DNA of 64,000 nt from Glycine soja (taxonomy: Eukaryota > Streptophyta > Magnoliopsida > Fabales > Fabaceae), in contig NC_041005.1 of NCBI RefSeq assembly GCF_004193775.1, forward strand, positions 9,860,501 to 9,924,500. Direction: 5' to 3'. Shown here piece after piece: positions 22,700 through 35,309 of this stretch (position 1 is the first letter of the stretch; each line of letters starts with the position of its first letter). The notes beneath the pieces are model-generated. The model had not been told where the DNA came from and did no database searches. It was given only the letters and a program-made list of their open reading frames with translations. The translations under genes and the position numbers were made by a program.

Positions 22700-23600
22700 C
22701 ATTTGATTGATGAAGAAATTTTTATGTTACTTTGTTAATGTGTTATGTTTATTATCATTTTGTTACTTTGTTAGTGTCTTATGGTGTTATTGATATCTAT
22801 CTAGATATTTGAAGACTATTATACTGTGGACTAACTTTGGAATTATTAGTGTATAGATTCTAACAGATTCGCTACATTATGTTTGCAGATTGTTAGCTAA
22901 ATAGATATACGTCATTTACCGCAATCAAATACAAAAGTTTCAAATGTTATTTATTATGAAACCTCTCGGGACAAAAAAACCATGCGATCTATTTTTTTAT
23001 TAATTAAAAAAATAGTTATCTCTCCACAATTTAGAAGCATAAAATTTGAAAGCATGCTCTATCTTGGGGTGTGTTGTCCTTCAAAATGGCTAATCCCTTT
23101 AAATTGGGGATTGTTGGGAAAAACAGAAATTGAACATCAAAACAGCACGAATATAAACGTATAAAAAATAAAGAGCAAAAATTGATATGATATATTTCAG
23201 ATTTGTAACTTAAATTTTGAACACTTTGAACTATTATAACTATAGCTTAAATAGAGAAACTAACAAGGTCTTTGGTTGGTTGAAATAAATAATAAATTAT
23301 AACTAACTGAAACTAGAAATTGTTAGCAAACAGCTATATGTTGTTTCTTTCTAAACACAAGTAACCTTTAAACAAACTTACAAACAACTATATAGTTATT
23401 CTAAAAGGATCAATGAATAATACATAAATAATTCGGTTGACAAAAATCTACAAGCAATGAATCTCCCAATACTTTTGAGAAATCCAAATTAGGGTGATTT
23501 CATGGGGCCATTAATAGATGAAGAGTCCTAACAACATACTCTTTAACATATTTTCTATTAGTTAAAATGTATTGAATATTAAGCCTTTGGACTCCTTTGT
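22700..23600. other. Intergenic AT-rich sequence
   Basis: I see no gene, RNA or complete element here. Confidence 0.5.
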
Positions 23601-23604
23601 ATAT

Positions 23605-23945
23605 AAAAAAATAAAAGGTATAAAAATATTTTTGATCATTGTAAGTTAGCGTCTTTTTCCATTTTTGATCCCTATAAGTTTATTTTTTATTTTTTTGTCC
23701 TTATAAATTTGCATTTTTCTATTTTAGTCCATGTAAATGCAACCTTATGGGGATCATAAATGAAAAAATTAAAATCTTAAATGAACTAAAATTAAAATAC
23801 ACAAACTTAAAAGGAACAAAAAACTTATAAGGATCAAAATTATAAAAAAAAATCAACTTACAAGAACGATTAAAATTAGAAATATAAACTTATAGGGATC
23901 AAAAATAAAAAAAATATTTATGGATCCTGAAAACATATTTAAGCA
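23605..23945. repeat. Fold-back (palindromic) repeat
   Basis: The left half has TTTTTGATCCCTATAAGTTTA and the right half has the inverted ATAAACTTATAGGGATCAAAA. Several further blocks (CCTTATAA, TTTAGTTCA) pair imperfectly. This resembles the common legume fold-back elements built on a TAGTCCCTATAAG-type motif. No target duplication was determined. Confidence 0.6.
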
Positions 23946-24338
23946 AAAAACAAATCTATTGAAACTACAAAATCATGAGGGGGAGAGAAAGGATTATTAA
24001 ATAAGAATTGAAACCCACCGAATTTTATGATTTTCAATCAATTTTAACCAATAAGTAAAAATATGTTTAAAAGAATATGTTAAAGAATATCTTTAAAAGA
24101 ATGTGAATCCTAACATTTCTCTTAATAGATATACTAGATAAATACTAACCAATTTCATCGAAAGTGAAAAAGAAAATTATTGAAAACATTGACATACCCT
24201 GCCATAATTTTTAATGCAATGTAATATTCAATAAAAATTTTCTGTTATTAAATCCTAAACCAACACCAGCTAAAACGATCTAATAGACATATTTGATCCT
24301 TAACTGTTAATGTCAAGTGGATGTAGCTATCATTTTAT

Positions 24339-25205
24339 TACTTAACCATCAATTTTAAATATTACACTATCAATCTTAACATATTATTCAAATCAGCTTC
24401 AATTTAGTATTTGTTTTTGTCGTAATCATTGTCAATTTATTAAATGTTTAATTAATAAGCATATTTTATTCTAATTTTTGTTAATTTTCATTTCAAATTA
24501 ATAGGTACTTAACATTAGGATATTTTATTCGTATTTTTGTTATTTTTCATTTCTAATTAATAGGTACTTAACATTAGGATATTTTATTCACATTTTTGTT
24601 AGTTTTCATTTCAAATTAATAGGTGTTTAACGATCAATTTTAAATATTCTGTTAGAATAGAGAAATAATCATAATTTTCAAGATAACTAGCATATTCTGT
24701 AAGGATATCGAAATGATCATAATTTAGAAGTTGACTTATTCTTAATTAGTAGGTACTTAACAATCAATTTTAAATATTATACTATCAATTTTAAACATAT
24801 TATTAAAATCAGCTTCAATTTTGTATTTGTTTTTGTCGTAATTATTGTGAATTTATTAACGTTTAATTAATTAGAATATTTTATTCATATTTTTGTTAGT
24901 TTTCATTTCAAATTACTAGGTATTTAACAATCAATTTTGAACATTCTGTTACGATATGGAAATAATCATAATTTTCAAATTAATAAGCATATTCTGTTAG
25001 GATATCGAACTAATCATAATTTAGAATTGACTTATTCTTAATGAGTAGGTACTTAACAATCAATTTTAAATATTGCACTGTCAATTTTAATATATTATTA
25101 AAATCAGCTCCAATTTTGTATTTGTTTTTATCGTAATCATTGTCAATTTATTAACATTTAATTAATGAACATATTAAATTCATATTTTTATTAATTTTCA
25201 TTTCA
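24339..25205. repeat. Degenerate AT-rich tandem array
   Basis: Three long units begin with ACTTAACCATCAATTTTAAAT or close variants at about 24339, 24752 and 25046. Each contains GTATTTGTTTTTGTCGTAAT. Within the first unit a block of about 61 bp around TAATAGGTACTTAACATTAG repeats three times (24500-24640). Confidence 0.75.
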
Positions 25206-27000
25206 AATTAAATCAGTATATCATAATAAAAACATGATAAAAATGATAATGTGCATATATTAATTTCTCGGCCACCGTCAATACTATGAAAATTGTGACA
25301 TCCACTATTCTTTAAATGCATGAGTATAGAGATTTAAATGAAAAAAAAAAGGAGAAAGGATAGTGAGCTAACGCACGTGAATGAGTATTTTAATTTTAGC
25401 TTTTTATTTTATTTGACAATTGAGACTCATTATTTTCATGTGATAGAAAAGAAGTCACATAAGTTTTTTTTATGAAGTTACTTCCTTTTTTTTGTTTTAT
25501 CTTTAGGTATTAAAAATAATATAAGAAGATTTATAATAACTCATACGGTTCAACCAACCAATTATATTTTAATGCCTAATTCTTTGTTAAATAGATTGAA
25601 TATATAATTTTATATCATTTTTAAACCATTTACAAGTTTATTAAATGATTTAAATCGCACGTATAATATATTTTTAAAATATAAATAAATATTAATCATA
25701 ACACTAAATAAAATATTTAGCATTTGAATTAATGAAATTCAATAGCAGTATATAAAAATATTAAAATAAATAACCTTTGCGTATATAAAAATATTAAAAT
25801 AGATAACTTTTGCGTAAAAATTTTGTGTGTGTATTGTTTTCTTTAATTTATGGTGGAGGGGATTCAATAAAAAAAAGAAAAGAAAAGAAAAAGATGCAGT
25901 CAAGAGGTTCGTTTTCTATACCCTGTTTTCTTGAAATTTCCTTTGTGCCTTACATTTGGAGTACATCCCAAAGGTTATTTGAAAGCACGGGTTAACACTA
26001 CTAATATCTGATTTTAGTCATGTGCATCCCAAAGGTTCTTTTTCGTGCCTTCTTCTCCTATTTTTATTAATGTTCTAAGTTCAATACCTTTGGGTATCAA
26101 ACAATTTTTCTATTTTTTTTGAATTTTGACTAAACAGATTATGGTTTACTCTGATTAATTATGAACTTATTTCGTTGGCTTATATTTTTTCTATTTGTAC
26201 TTAGGTTATTTGAAGGCACGGGTTAACAGTAATATCTTTTTCTAATATTTGTTTGTTAACCAATCAATTATGTAGTATTTTTTTCCTGCCTCTTATTGTT
26301 TCATGACTTAATGTTCTTGATTTTTTCCATGCATTTTCTACCGAGACCTCCATTCTTTTCTTTGTGTGGCCTTATTTTGGTTACTATATGTAATGTTCTA
26401 TGAATTTTCATTGTAGATTAAACGTGAACAAATAATTTATGCTCCGTAATTTTTGTGTGTATATTATTTTCTTTAATTTAGTGAGGTACATATTATCCAA
26501 TCATGTAATCGTTTGATTCACATATTTTTATTGTACATCATTTCTTTTATTTTGAACAATATCAAACAATATATAATATTAACACGTTACCTTAAAATCA
26601 TACTTTATTACCTATATATAATTCAACATTAATTATTTTAACTTTTCAATACTCAAATAGGAGTATCAGCCCATGTATCCGCAAGGCCTTCTCACTAGTT
26701 TCTCATAAATGAGTGTTAAGAATTTGTGTTTTTTTTCCTCCTTTTTTTGAACTGGATTGCACACTTTCTGAAGCTCAACCAACTAGCGTTTTTTATGTAT
26801 TCCGCACCTGGTGGGCTAGACGCCCAATGGCCCAAAAACTTTATAAGTGAAGTGGGTGAGATTCAATGGTTGTAAGGGTTCTTTGCATGATGGCCGTTTG
26901 ATGACGATGGTAGAGTTCTTCTCCACTACATCAATATGAACACTCTTTCTTGCAGTTACATGCGAATCTTACTCAAAATTTTGCCCTTTTGTTACCATGA
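25206..27000. other. Intergenic sequence with a dispersed duplication
   Basis: GGTTATTTGAAAGCACGGGTTAAC (25971) recurs as a near copy at about 26204, and GTGTGTATTGTTTTCTTTAATTTA (25828) recurs near 26456, showing an old partial duplication. No gene is supported. Confidence 0.45.
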
Positions 27001-30000
27001 CCTAGAATCGTTCTTTGTACTCATGTAAGATGATGTGCTCTAAATGTTCTCAAGGTCTTTTTGGCTTTTAATATGAAATTTGCACCCAATTATAAGGTGT
27101 AGCTACTCTAGAACATCAGGTCTAACAATATTGATATGATTATAGTCGATTTTATTAGAACTGATATCCATCAAGGGTTTTACTAGGAAATCTCCCCTTC
27201 TCCCAATACCAATTTTCAATAGTAGTAGTAGTAGTATATGCTTTTGGTTCTTGTAATATGTTATTTTTATAAAATTATTTTTTTTAAAGTGGTCCTTATA
27301 AAATTCAGAGAAAGGTTTAAATATGTGGATTTTGAGCAAGCATTGAATGGAAATATTAAATTTCTTTCGTTTGTTAGAGAGCAAGTTTAAAAAGATGGTA
27401 GATATATAATATATTACATCAATTACTTTTTTTTCTATATGTGTCTAGGTGTAGATCAAATGGAGTCTCCACAAAACATTTTTCTAATTCACATATATGT
27501 ATTATTGTTTTTTGGTAATGGGATGAAAAGAAACAAAAAACGAAAAGCCTAATTAAGGGAAAAAGATGCCCATGCTAGCAAACTACGTACTATGAACTCC
27601 AAGAGGAGGAAAGAAAACACATCATTTCTCTTTGAGATGCTCTCAAGTCTCATCTTTATTGTTTTAAAAAATAAAATCTGCTCTATAATTGCCTTCGTGA
27701 AAAGTGTGACGAAGAATTAATTGCCATTCTTCACTCAATCTGTCACGTATGCTTTGAAGGGGCAAACACGTGAGAGGGTGAGAAAGAATGATTGATCAAT
27801 TTAATAGCCCCAGCTAGGATTGTCTAGGACCCTGGTCCCAAGCCATATTTAAGTCATGTAAAATGGCTAAGAGCTTTAATATTCACATATGCTATTATGG
27901 TTCACACGGAATTCCTAAAAGTTTGACAGACTATAAGATTAAAGACTCAACCAAATCCAAAAGAGTCTGCAATGATGAAGATGGTTTTCTCTCTCAAACA
28001 ATTAATCAACCACTAGTGAATTTATGCTATTGGCGCATTTATTTATTTATTTTTTTGATTGGTTAATGTTAGTTGTGAATCCATGTTGGCCAATTTGGGA
28101 GGTGAGATGGATGGAACCCTTACCTAGGTGATTCGCATTATCACCAGGATATGTTTAATAGCATGCTTGGATAAAATTTTGGGTCAGACATGACGTGAAT
28201 TGTGTGAAGCAGTTAGTATTAACTTTTGCATCAAAACAAGAATTGGACATGGAAATCAAACAATACGTGTGTTTTTAACACCATTCCAAACACGTATTAA
28301 GTCCTTTAATTATAAGGCGTTATGGGTGGGTCCTAGGATTAGGATAACTTGAATACTTAAGTAACAAGTTGCATGTGGATGGAACATGGGAGGAATTTAT
28401 TGCCCACTGGTGGTTGAGAATTGTGAGACTCACAATAACAGAAAAGCTTAAAATTGGAAAGTGACTTAGGTACATATATAATGGGAAAGCATCGACCACC
28501 AAGTCAACACATGAATCAACAACCCACTGTATATTTTAATAAATATACAGTGGGTTGAGAAACTTAATTTGTTACTAATTAGTCTTTTCCAGTTCCAACA
28601 TACAGAATTATTTCCAGTACAGAAAGATAAACATGGTTTCTAAAGAAAGGAAATAACGTGAAAGCATGGTACATAACAGTTTGAGTACTAAAAATTTATT
28701 TGGAAATTATTATTTTTAGTGTGTAAAGAAAATGAGAACTTAACAGGGATAAGGAAAAAAACGAATTATGGGGAAGGATAGTCGATCTAAACTAAAATAA
28801 AATAAATTTTTTGAAATATGTTGAATGTTCAATACTATTCCTGATGATGGATGATGGATGATGGTGCGGGGAAGGTTTGGTGGTAAGGAGAAGAGTAGCG
28901 CTAAACACGTACATTATGATACATCCGTACAGATTTTGTTGCTTAATTATAATCAACTTTATTTTGGTGTTTATATTATTATATATCTATTTTATAATAA
29001 TTAATTATTACCAAAAACTAATGTGAAATCATACTAGATTTTGAAAATCGTAAATCAAGCATTTTTGTGAGAAGAATTGGTTACAGTTTAATTGGATTTG
29101 GTTGCTGAGTTCTGACAGCATGTGCGTTATCTTGCATAATTGTCTTTAGAGACATTAAACGCAAAACCAGTCTTAATTTCTCTTGTTGTTCTCAATGCCA
29201 TAGGAAGATAAGGTCACAACGAAAGAGTGACACATATCAGTCTTTCTTTATTTCGGAGATAAGATGGAAATCTAACTCTAAGGTGGACATGCAATACTAA
29301 GAGTTTGTTTTTCTTGTGTATTTAGAAACCTTTTACTTCATTGTTCGTCGCTCTATTGGAAAATAATTATATAATTTGAGAATAATATTTTAACTGTTGG
29401 CAATCATTATATTGAATCAAATGACATGCGTAGTTATACTATATCGTGTAATTTATATATATTCCTAAGAAATAAGTCTCATGTAAAGCAAGAAATGCAA
29501 TTTAAAAAACTGCAAAACTATAACTATTAATTACAAAACAAAAAATTGAAGTTATAATAAAAATAATAAAAATAATAATAATAATTATAAAATCATTAAA
29601 ATTTATCTGATTAAATTTATAATCAACAAATATAATTCCTTAAAATAAAGTCTCTTGATATTGGAGTCTCTTTTTGGCTAAATATTTAAATTTAGTTTTT
29701 ATTATTCAAACATTAAAAACAATATAATTATCTACTTGGTAGATGAACAATTAAAGTAGCATGTGAACCACCAAATGTATACATCAATTCTAGTTGAAGA
29801 TATACAACTTCAATAAATTAGCTTGTATGGATTATGATTTCATTCTCATAGATTTAACATAAAAGAAAATCAATAAAAACTTATGGTTGCGTTATACTTT
29901 TTGTTGCCTCAATGATGTTCAGGAAATATTTTCAATTTAAAGTAATTTTTTTTTATAGATTCCAAGTATTTTTCATTAAAAAAAAAAACAGTATGATCGA

Positions 30001-30020
30001 GTCAAGAAAAATTCATTGAA
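27001..30020. other. Intergenic AT-rich sequence
   Basis: There are only short frames without motifs. One near-perfect hairpin is listed separately, and a short GATG run lies at 28844-28863. Confidence 0.5.
28520..28557. repeat. Perfect 17 bp inverted repeat with a 4-base loop
   Basis: CAACCCACTGTATATTT, then TAAT, then the exact reverse complement. It is short and isolated. It is too short for a usual microRNA precursor and lacks MITE-like ends. Confidence 0.8.
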
Positions 30021-30029
30021 CGGCGATAA

Positions 30030-31290
30030 AACTCTAAACTTTTTACCCCAAAAATATAAAAAAAATATTGATCTAAATAATATATGTAGAAAAATATTTA
30101 CTTGAATGAAATAAATACTGTGTAAGGTGAGAAATCAGTTCCTTCAAATCAATTTTTCACTTGCACATATTTTTTTAACGTATTTTAGAAATCGATTCCT
30201 AGAACTGATTTTTAAACTGTATTTTTTAACCAATTTCTAAAATAGGTTTATTTTTATAAAAAAACTAAGTTCAGAAACGAACTGAGTTTTTTTTTTCTTT
30301 TAGTTTTTTCAAATTATTTTCTATTCTTTTCTTATATTTTTTTTAAAAAAATTAACTGTTTTTTTTGTTTTAATTTTTTTGTTTTACTAATTTATATATA
30401 TTAATTTATAAAATCTAATTTATCTATAATATTATTTAAGAAAAATAAATATATTTAAATACTCAATATAAATATAATTTAGTTAAATATTTATAAAAAA
30501 TACATATCTTATCTAGAATAGCATTTAACAAAAATGCATATAATTAAATATTCAATATAAATATAATTCAGTTAAATATTTATAAAAAAATATATATATT
30601 TAAGTGATCTAATTCTTTCTCCTAAATAAATTAAATAAATAAAACATCTTCAATTCAACTTGTTGGTTGCATGTGTTTTTTTTTAAATTAAATATGTATT
30701 TTAAAAAATCAAATAAAATTAAATTAAAAAGAATTAAAATATATGTTACGGTGAGATATTGTCCAGTTTTTTTATTTTAAAAATATATAAGTAATTAGGT
30801 ACTAAATATTAATTTTTAAAATCAATTTTATTCCATTTTAGTAAAATATATGAAAAGGATGTGTTCAACCGTTCCTACTAAAAAATTGATTTGAATTATC
30901 CAAGACAATAAAATAATAATATTGTATTAAGAAAAAAGTGTAAGAAATATACAAAATTTCATTTAACAACTTAGAGTTCTTTTTATGCCAGCATATAGAT
31001 AATAAAAAACCATTAATAAACAAAAAGAAATTACAAAAAAAACTCAGTTCATTTTTTGAATTGAGTTTTTTTTTAAAAAAAATAATTTAGAAATCAATTC
31101 ATCAGACCTAGACAACAAAAACAAAAACAAAAATCCACTTTAGAAGTCGGTTCCTAAAAAATTGAGTTTGAGGGAAACCAATTTTTTCATTTTACACAAT
31201 ATTTTATATCATCCATTTAAATATTTTTCCTCATATATTATTTGGATAAATATTTTTATATATTTTTGGGTTAAAAAATTCATAAAACTC
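30030..31290. mobile_element. Long-terminal-inverted-repeat element (MULE-like or large fold-back)
   Basis: 30040-30300 and 31030-31285 are inverted, imperfect copies: for example CCCAAAAATATAAAAAAAAT on the left pairs with the reverse complement of ATATTTTTATATATTTTTGGG on the right, and both inner ends contain CTCAGTTC or GAACTGAG blocks. The interior (30340-31020) is AT-rich and non-coding. Long TIRs of this kind suggest a non-autonomous Mutator-like element, but no target duplication was established. Confidence 0.6.
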
Positions 31291-33209
31291 TATCTTTGAA
31301 TATTTAATGTTACTGCTTAGAGGATGGTGTAATAATTATTGATTGCAAACTAATTTTCTCTGGCTCTATTAGTACGATGATAGATATCCAACCGCCAACA
31401 TTTCATTCATGTAGGTAGATGAAGAATATTTAAAGTGGCATCCATAGATAATGACTTCTTTGTAAAAAAAAAAAAAAAAAAAAAAAGAGATAATAATCTA
31501 TTGTTTTTAATTTTGAATCTGTTTTTAAAAATATTTTTATCTAAATTTTGAGCAAATATATTTTCTTTCCTATTAGCATTTAAATCAAGCACGAAATTAT
31601 AGTTGAGTGGTTTTGTCGTATCAAATTGATGATTTGAAAACATTTTCATTTCAAAATAGATTGACGTAATAATCCTAAAAGAAATTTCTCTGCTCATTAA
31701 TTAACTCTATTAGTACGATGACATTCAACCTCCAGCCCAACCACACTATTTAATTTAAATCCGTAGACTGCCTCTTTTCTTCTTCTTTTTTTTTGATGGT
31801 GTAGATTTCCTTATTATAGTTTTAACCGAATGCAGAGTATAAAACTAACTTTTTTATTGTGTTACAAATAAAACTAATTAGTTAATGAAGAGATTTTAAA
31901 AAAATTATCCAATGCATTTTATACAAATAAAAAATTTAACAATTTTTTTTATAAAATATATTAATGATAATGAAAAAAAATACATTTTTAGTATATGTTT
32001 TAGGTATTAAATTTCATGATAATTAATTATTTTATTAATATAAAGTACTGTACGTTTAATATTTGTACATATTGAATTTAATAAATTTAGTAAGCATATT
32101 TAATGAATATAATATTTAATAGTATTGTTTAACTTAACTATATATTCCATAAAAAAAAACTTAACTATATTTTCTATTCCATTTTACTAATTGTTATTCT
32201 AGGGATAATATTTAAGAATTGATAAATAAATAAAATATTAAAAATTATATTAACAATGAATATTATATTTTTAATAAAAAAAAATTTTAATTTTAGTTTT
32301 TTTTATTATATGTGAGTAAAATTAACTATATACTAATATTAATAATTTTATTTACTAATTGTAATAAAATTTTGTAACCATTGATTACCTTAAATAGTTA
32401 AAAAGTTAAAAAAATAAAATAGAATTAAAGTATATAGTATTTAATGTTACTAAGATGAAAATTTGATGAGAAGATGATTTTCATTTGAAAATTTGGATTA
32501 TAAACACGTGTATTCTGTAAAAAAGAAATGTGCATTTAATGGTTATATTCATAGTTTCTATTTAATGATAATTAATCAGTGTATGAAAATTAACCATATA
32601 TTTATATTAAAAATTACGTGACCTTTTATAAAGAATTTTGCTTATATGAGAGTGTGAGGCATAACTATTAATTATTATATACAAGTAATATTAAAAATAT
32701 AAGTTGTGTAGTTCTTTTTAAGAATTCATATATAACTTTTCAAGTAATTATATAAATTTAAATTTTTATTTTTCACCATCAATGTATGATTTTAGCAATC
32801 CAAATTTTCGTATGAAATTTACTTTCTTATTTTCATCATTTATGTATGATTGCATGGAATAAATTTACTATTCTCACCCTTTTATTACAAACACTCGTAT
32901 ATATTATTTGATAAATCTTTTTATACATGTTTCAATAATCATAAAATCTCCCACCGTTTAAGCGTCAAGATCAATAATAATTTATATACATCCTTTATCC
33001 TTAATCCATCGACACAATGTTTTTTAATAAAGAAAAAATTGTGACAGATTTCCAAATATATAAGCGGACAATTACTCGTATGTAACTCTAACAAATTCTT
33101 ACGGTTATCCTCTAAATAACGTATCCCTCCTATTACATTCTAACTCTATCATTGAATAAGTACCACACAAAAAAAAAATCATCATCAATTACCACTATGT
33201 ACATATAAT
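31291..33209. other. Intergenic AT-rich sequence
   Basis: A poly-A run of over 20 bases lies near 31466. No gene is supported. Confidence 0.5.
33202..33209. repeat. 8 bp target duplication (catataat), left copy
   Basis: This is identical to 34823-34830 and flanks the hAT element. Confidence 0.88.
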
Positions 33210-34822
33210 TAGGGGTGGAAATGAGTCGAGCTACTTGTCGAGGGCCTTTGACTCGGCCTATATAAGGCTTGTCTCGGCTTGTTTACTATAAAGGTCAAGC
33301 TCAAACTTTTTAAAAAGTCTTTTTAAATAAAAAGACCAAGCTCATACTATAAAAAAAAAAGCTTGTTAAGCTTGATAAGCCGGCTTGTTTAACTAACAAT
33401 AATAATAATAATAATAATAACTTTATTTTATCAAATCTTATCTTATTCAGATTTTATTCTATCTAAATTTTATTTTATCCAATCTTATCTTATCTTGTCC
33501 AGATTTTATTTTATTTCGTTTATGAGCTTGGACTTAAAATAGATTTGTGAGCTTTGGAGCTGAGGACCTATATAACAACACCAAGGTTTTAATTTATGGA
33601 GTTTTTTTTCGGAGAGGAGAATAATTCTAGGATTTTAGAATTCCAATTTTTATTACTGTTTATGCACACTGTTCACGTAGAATAAAATTCGTTTTCTGCA
33701 ATTTCGTTTCGGCTTCAATCTACAGTTTCATTTCTACTGATTAATGGAAGGCTAAGTCTCCAACATTGTTTTCTCTTGAGGATCAAGCACAACTCTCTTT
33801 GATGTTTTGTTATTACTATTGAATACATATCAGTTTTTTCATTTCACCAATTACTTTGTATTTGTTGCTGTTAGTCCATGCATGCTTAGTGCTTGATTAA
33901 TTGTCTCTGCGCTTAATTTACATTCATGCTTAATGATCAGTTTCGTTCATGATTAATTGGTGTATGTGTTGTTTAATCACATAATGACAGCTTTATGTTA
34001 ATTTTCGCTTAGTAATTTAATTTAGGATTGGATTAAGTGGTTGAACTCATTAAGGATAAATTCTCGTAACCTATAATAAGATACTTGTTTGTGAATCAAG
34101 GGGAAACATGTTTTAATTCTATTGTTTTCTAATTCAAATTTACTTGCTGTTTAATTTACAAAAACAAACACCCCCCAATTCGTTACTGTTTTATTATTAT
34201 CTGTTATGAACGTTTGGTTGATCATTGCTCGTTGGGAGACGACCTAGGATCACTTCCTAGATATTGCATTTTTAATGTTTATTTGATTCGAGTACGACCT
34301 CGATCAATAGTATATAAGATATGGCTTGAGTAGACTAAGATGAAATTATTGTAGATATATTTTTTTAAAAAATATTTAATATAATTATATATTCAAAAAT
34401 TGGATTAAAAATTGTTAATTTAACTAAATAATTTTTGTTTGGCTATATTAGTGTAAACCATCTCTAATCCATACATTTTTTAATATTATGCTCTTTTTAT
34501 TTATTTTTTATATACTTTGTGCTTTAACGACTTGAATTCAATATGATTTTGTTTATCAATTATTTTTGAATTTGTACATTACTTATATAAAATTTTATAA
34601 GTTTCTTTTTTTAGTTAATATTTCACTAGGTTTTACAATAATTAATTAATAAGATGTATTTAAGCAAACTTTTAAATAGGCTCGTGGGTCAAGCCAGACT
34701 TTTATGTAAGCCGAGCTGAGCCTTAAAAAAAGTCTATCACAGGTAATGAGTCAAGCTCAAGCATGACCTATTCAACTCAAACCTAGTAAAGCTTAGTTTG
34801 GCTTGGCTTATTTCCACCCCTA
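33210..34822. mobile_element. Non-autonomous hAT element
   Basis: The ends are TAGGGGTGGAAATGAG and the inverted ATTTCCACCCCTA, with subterminal GAGC/GGCTTG-rich sequence at both ends. A perfect 8 bp target duplication is diagnostic of hAT transposition. The 1.6 kb interior holds no transposase. The stretch 33590-34310 contains GGAGACGACCTAGGATCAC and other phrases typical of LTR retrotransposon leaders, so the interior may be a captured or inserted piece. An AAT microsatellite sits at about 33398-33420. Confidence 0.88.
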
Positions 34823-34830
34823 CATATAAT

Positions 34831-35309
34831 ATAACCGCCACCAAATTATTTTGGTTCAGAGACCATTAATGTAGTCTGTGCAGCACTTGACTTTGTCATT
34901 ATAGCTTTAACTTCAATGAATAACATGGTTGTTGATAAAATGCATGCCACGTTTCAATCAACATAGGTTACATTGCAAACATATTATGTGGCTGAGCGAT
35001 CGGAAAAATTTATCTTACTTATAGCATGTAAGATTTGTATGACTGTCTACTCATGTGACACACCGCTGAACCCACAGTCAAAAAGACTTTTAATACAAAA
35101 GATTTTTATGTTAAGGATCTATTATCACCATTTTATTTGTTCCAGTTAGTCACCAAATTAAACTATCGATTCTAATATCAATTGTTGGGAAATTGAGATG
35201 ATAAAACAAGAGAGATTTATACCAATGGAAGTAAATTTGTCCGAATCGATCACTAAGTTGAACTATAAGCTTTGTCGCTCTGATATTAATGGTCGGGAAA
35301 TTGAGGTAT
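34831..35309. other. Intergenic sequence before the Sec14-like copy A
   Basis: I see no gene. There is no counterpart of the promoter region found upstream of copy B. Confidence 0.5.

Noticed and set aside
29115..29145. TTCTGACAGCATGTGCG resembling a microRNA156-type site
   Set aside because: The match is too partial and no precursor hairpin is visible.
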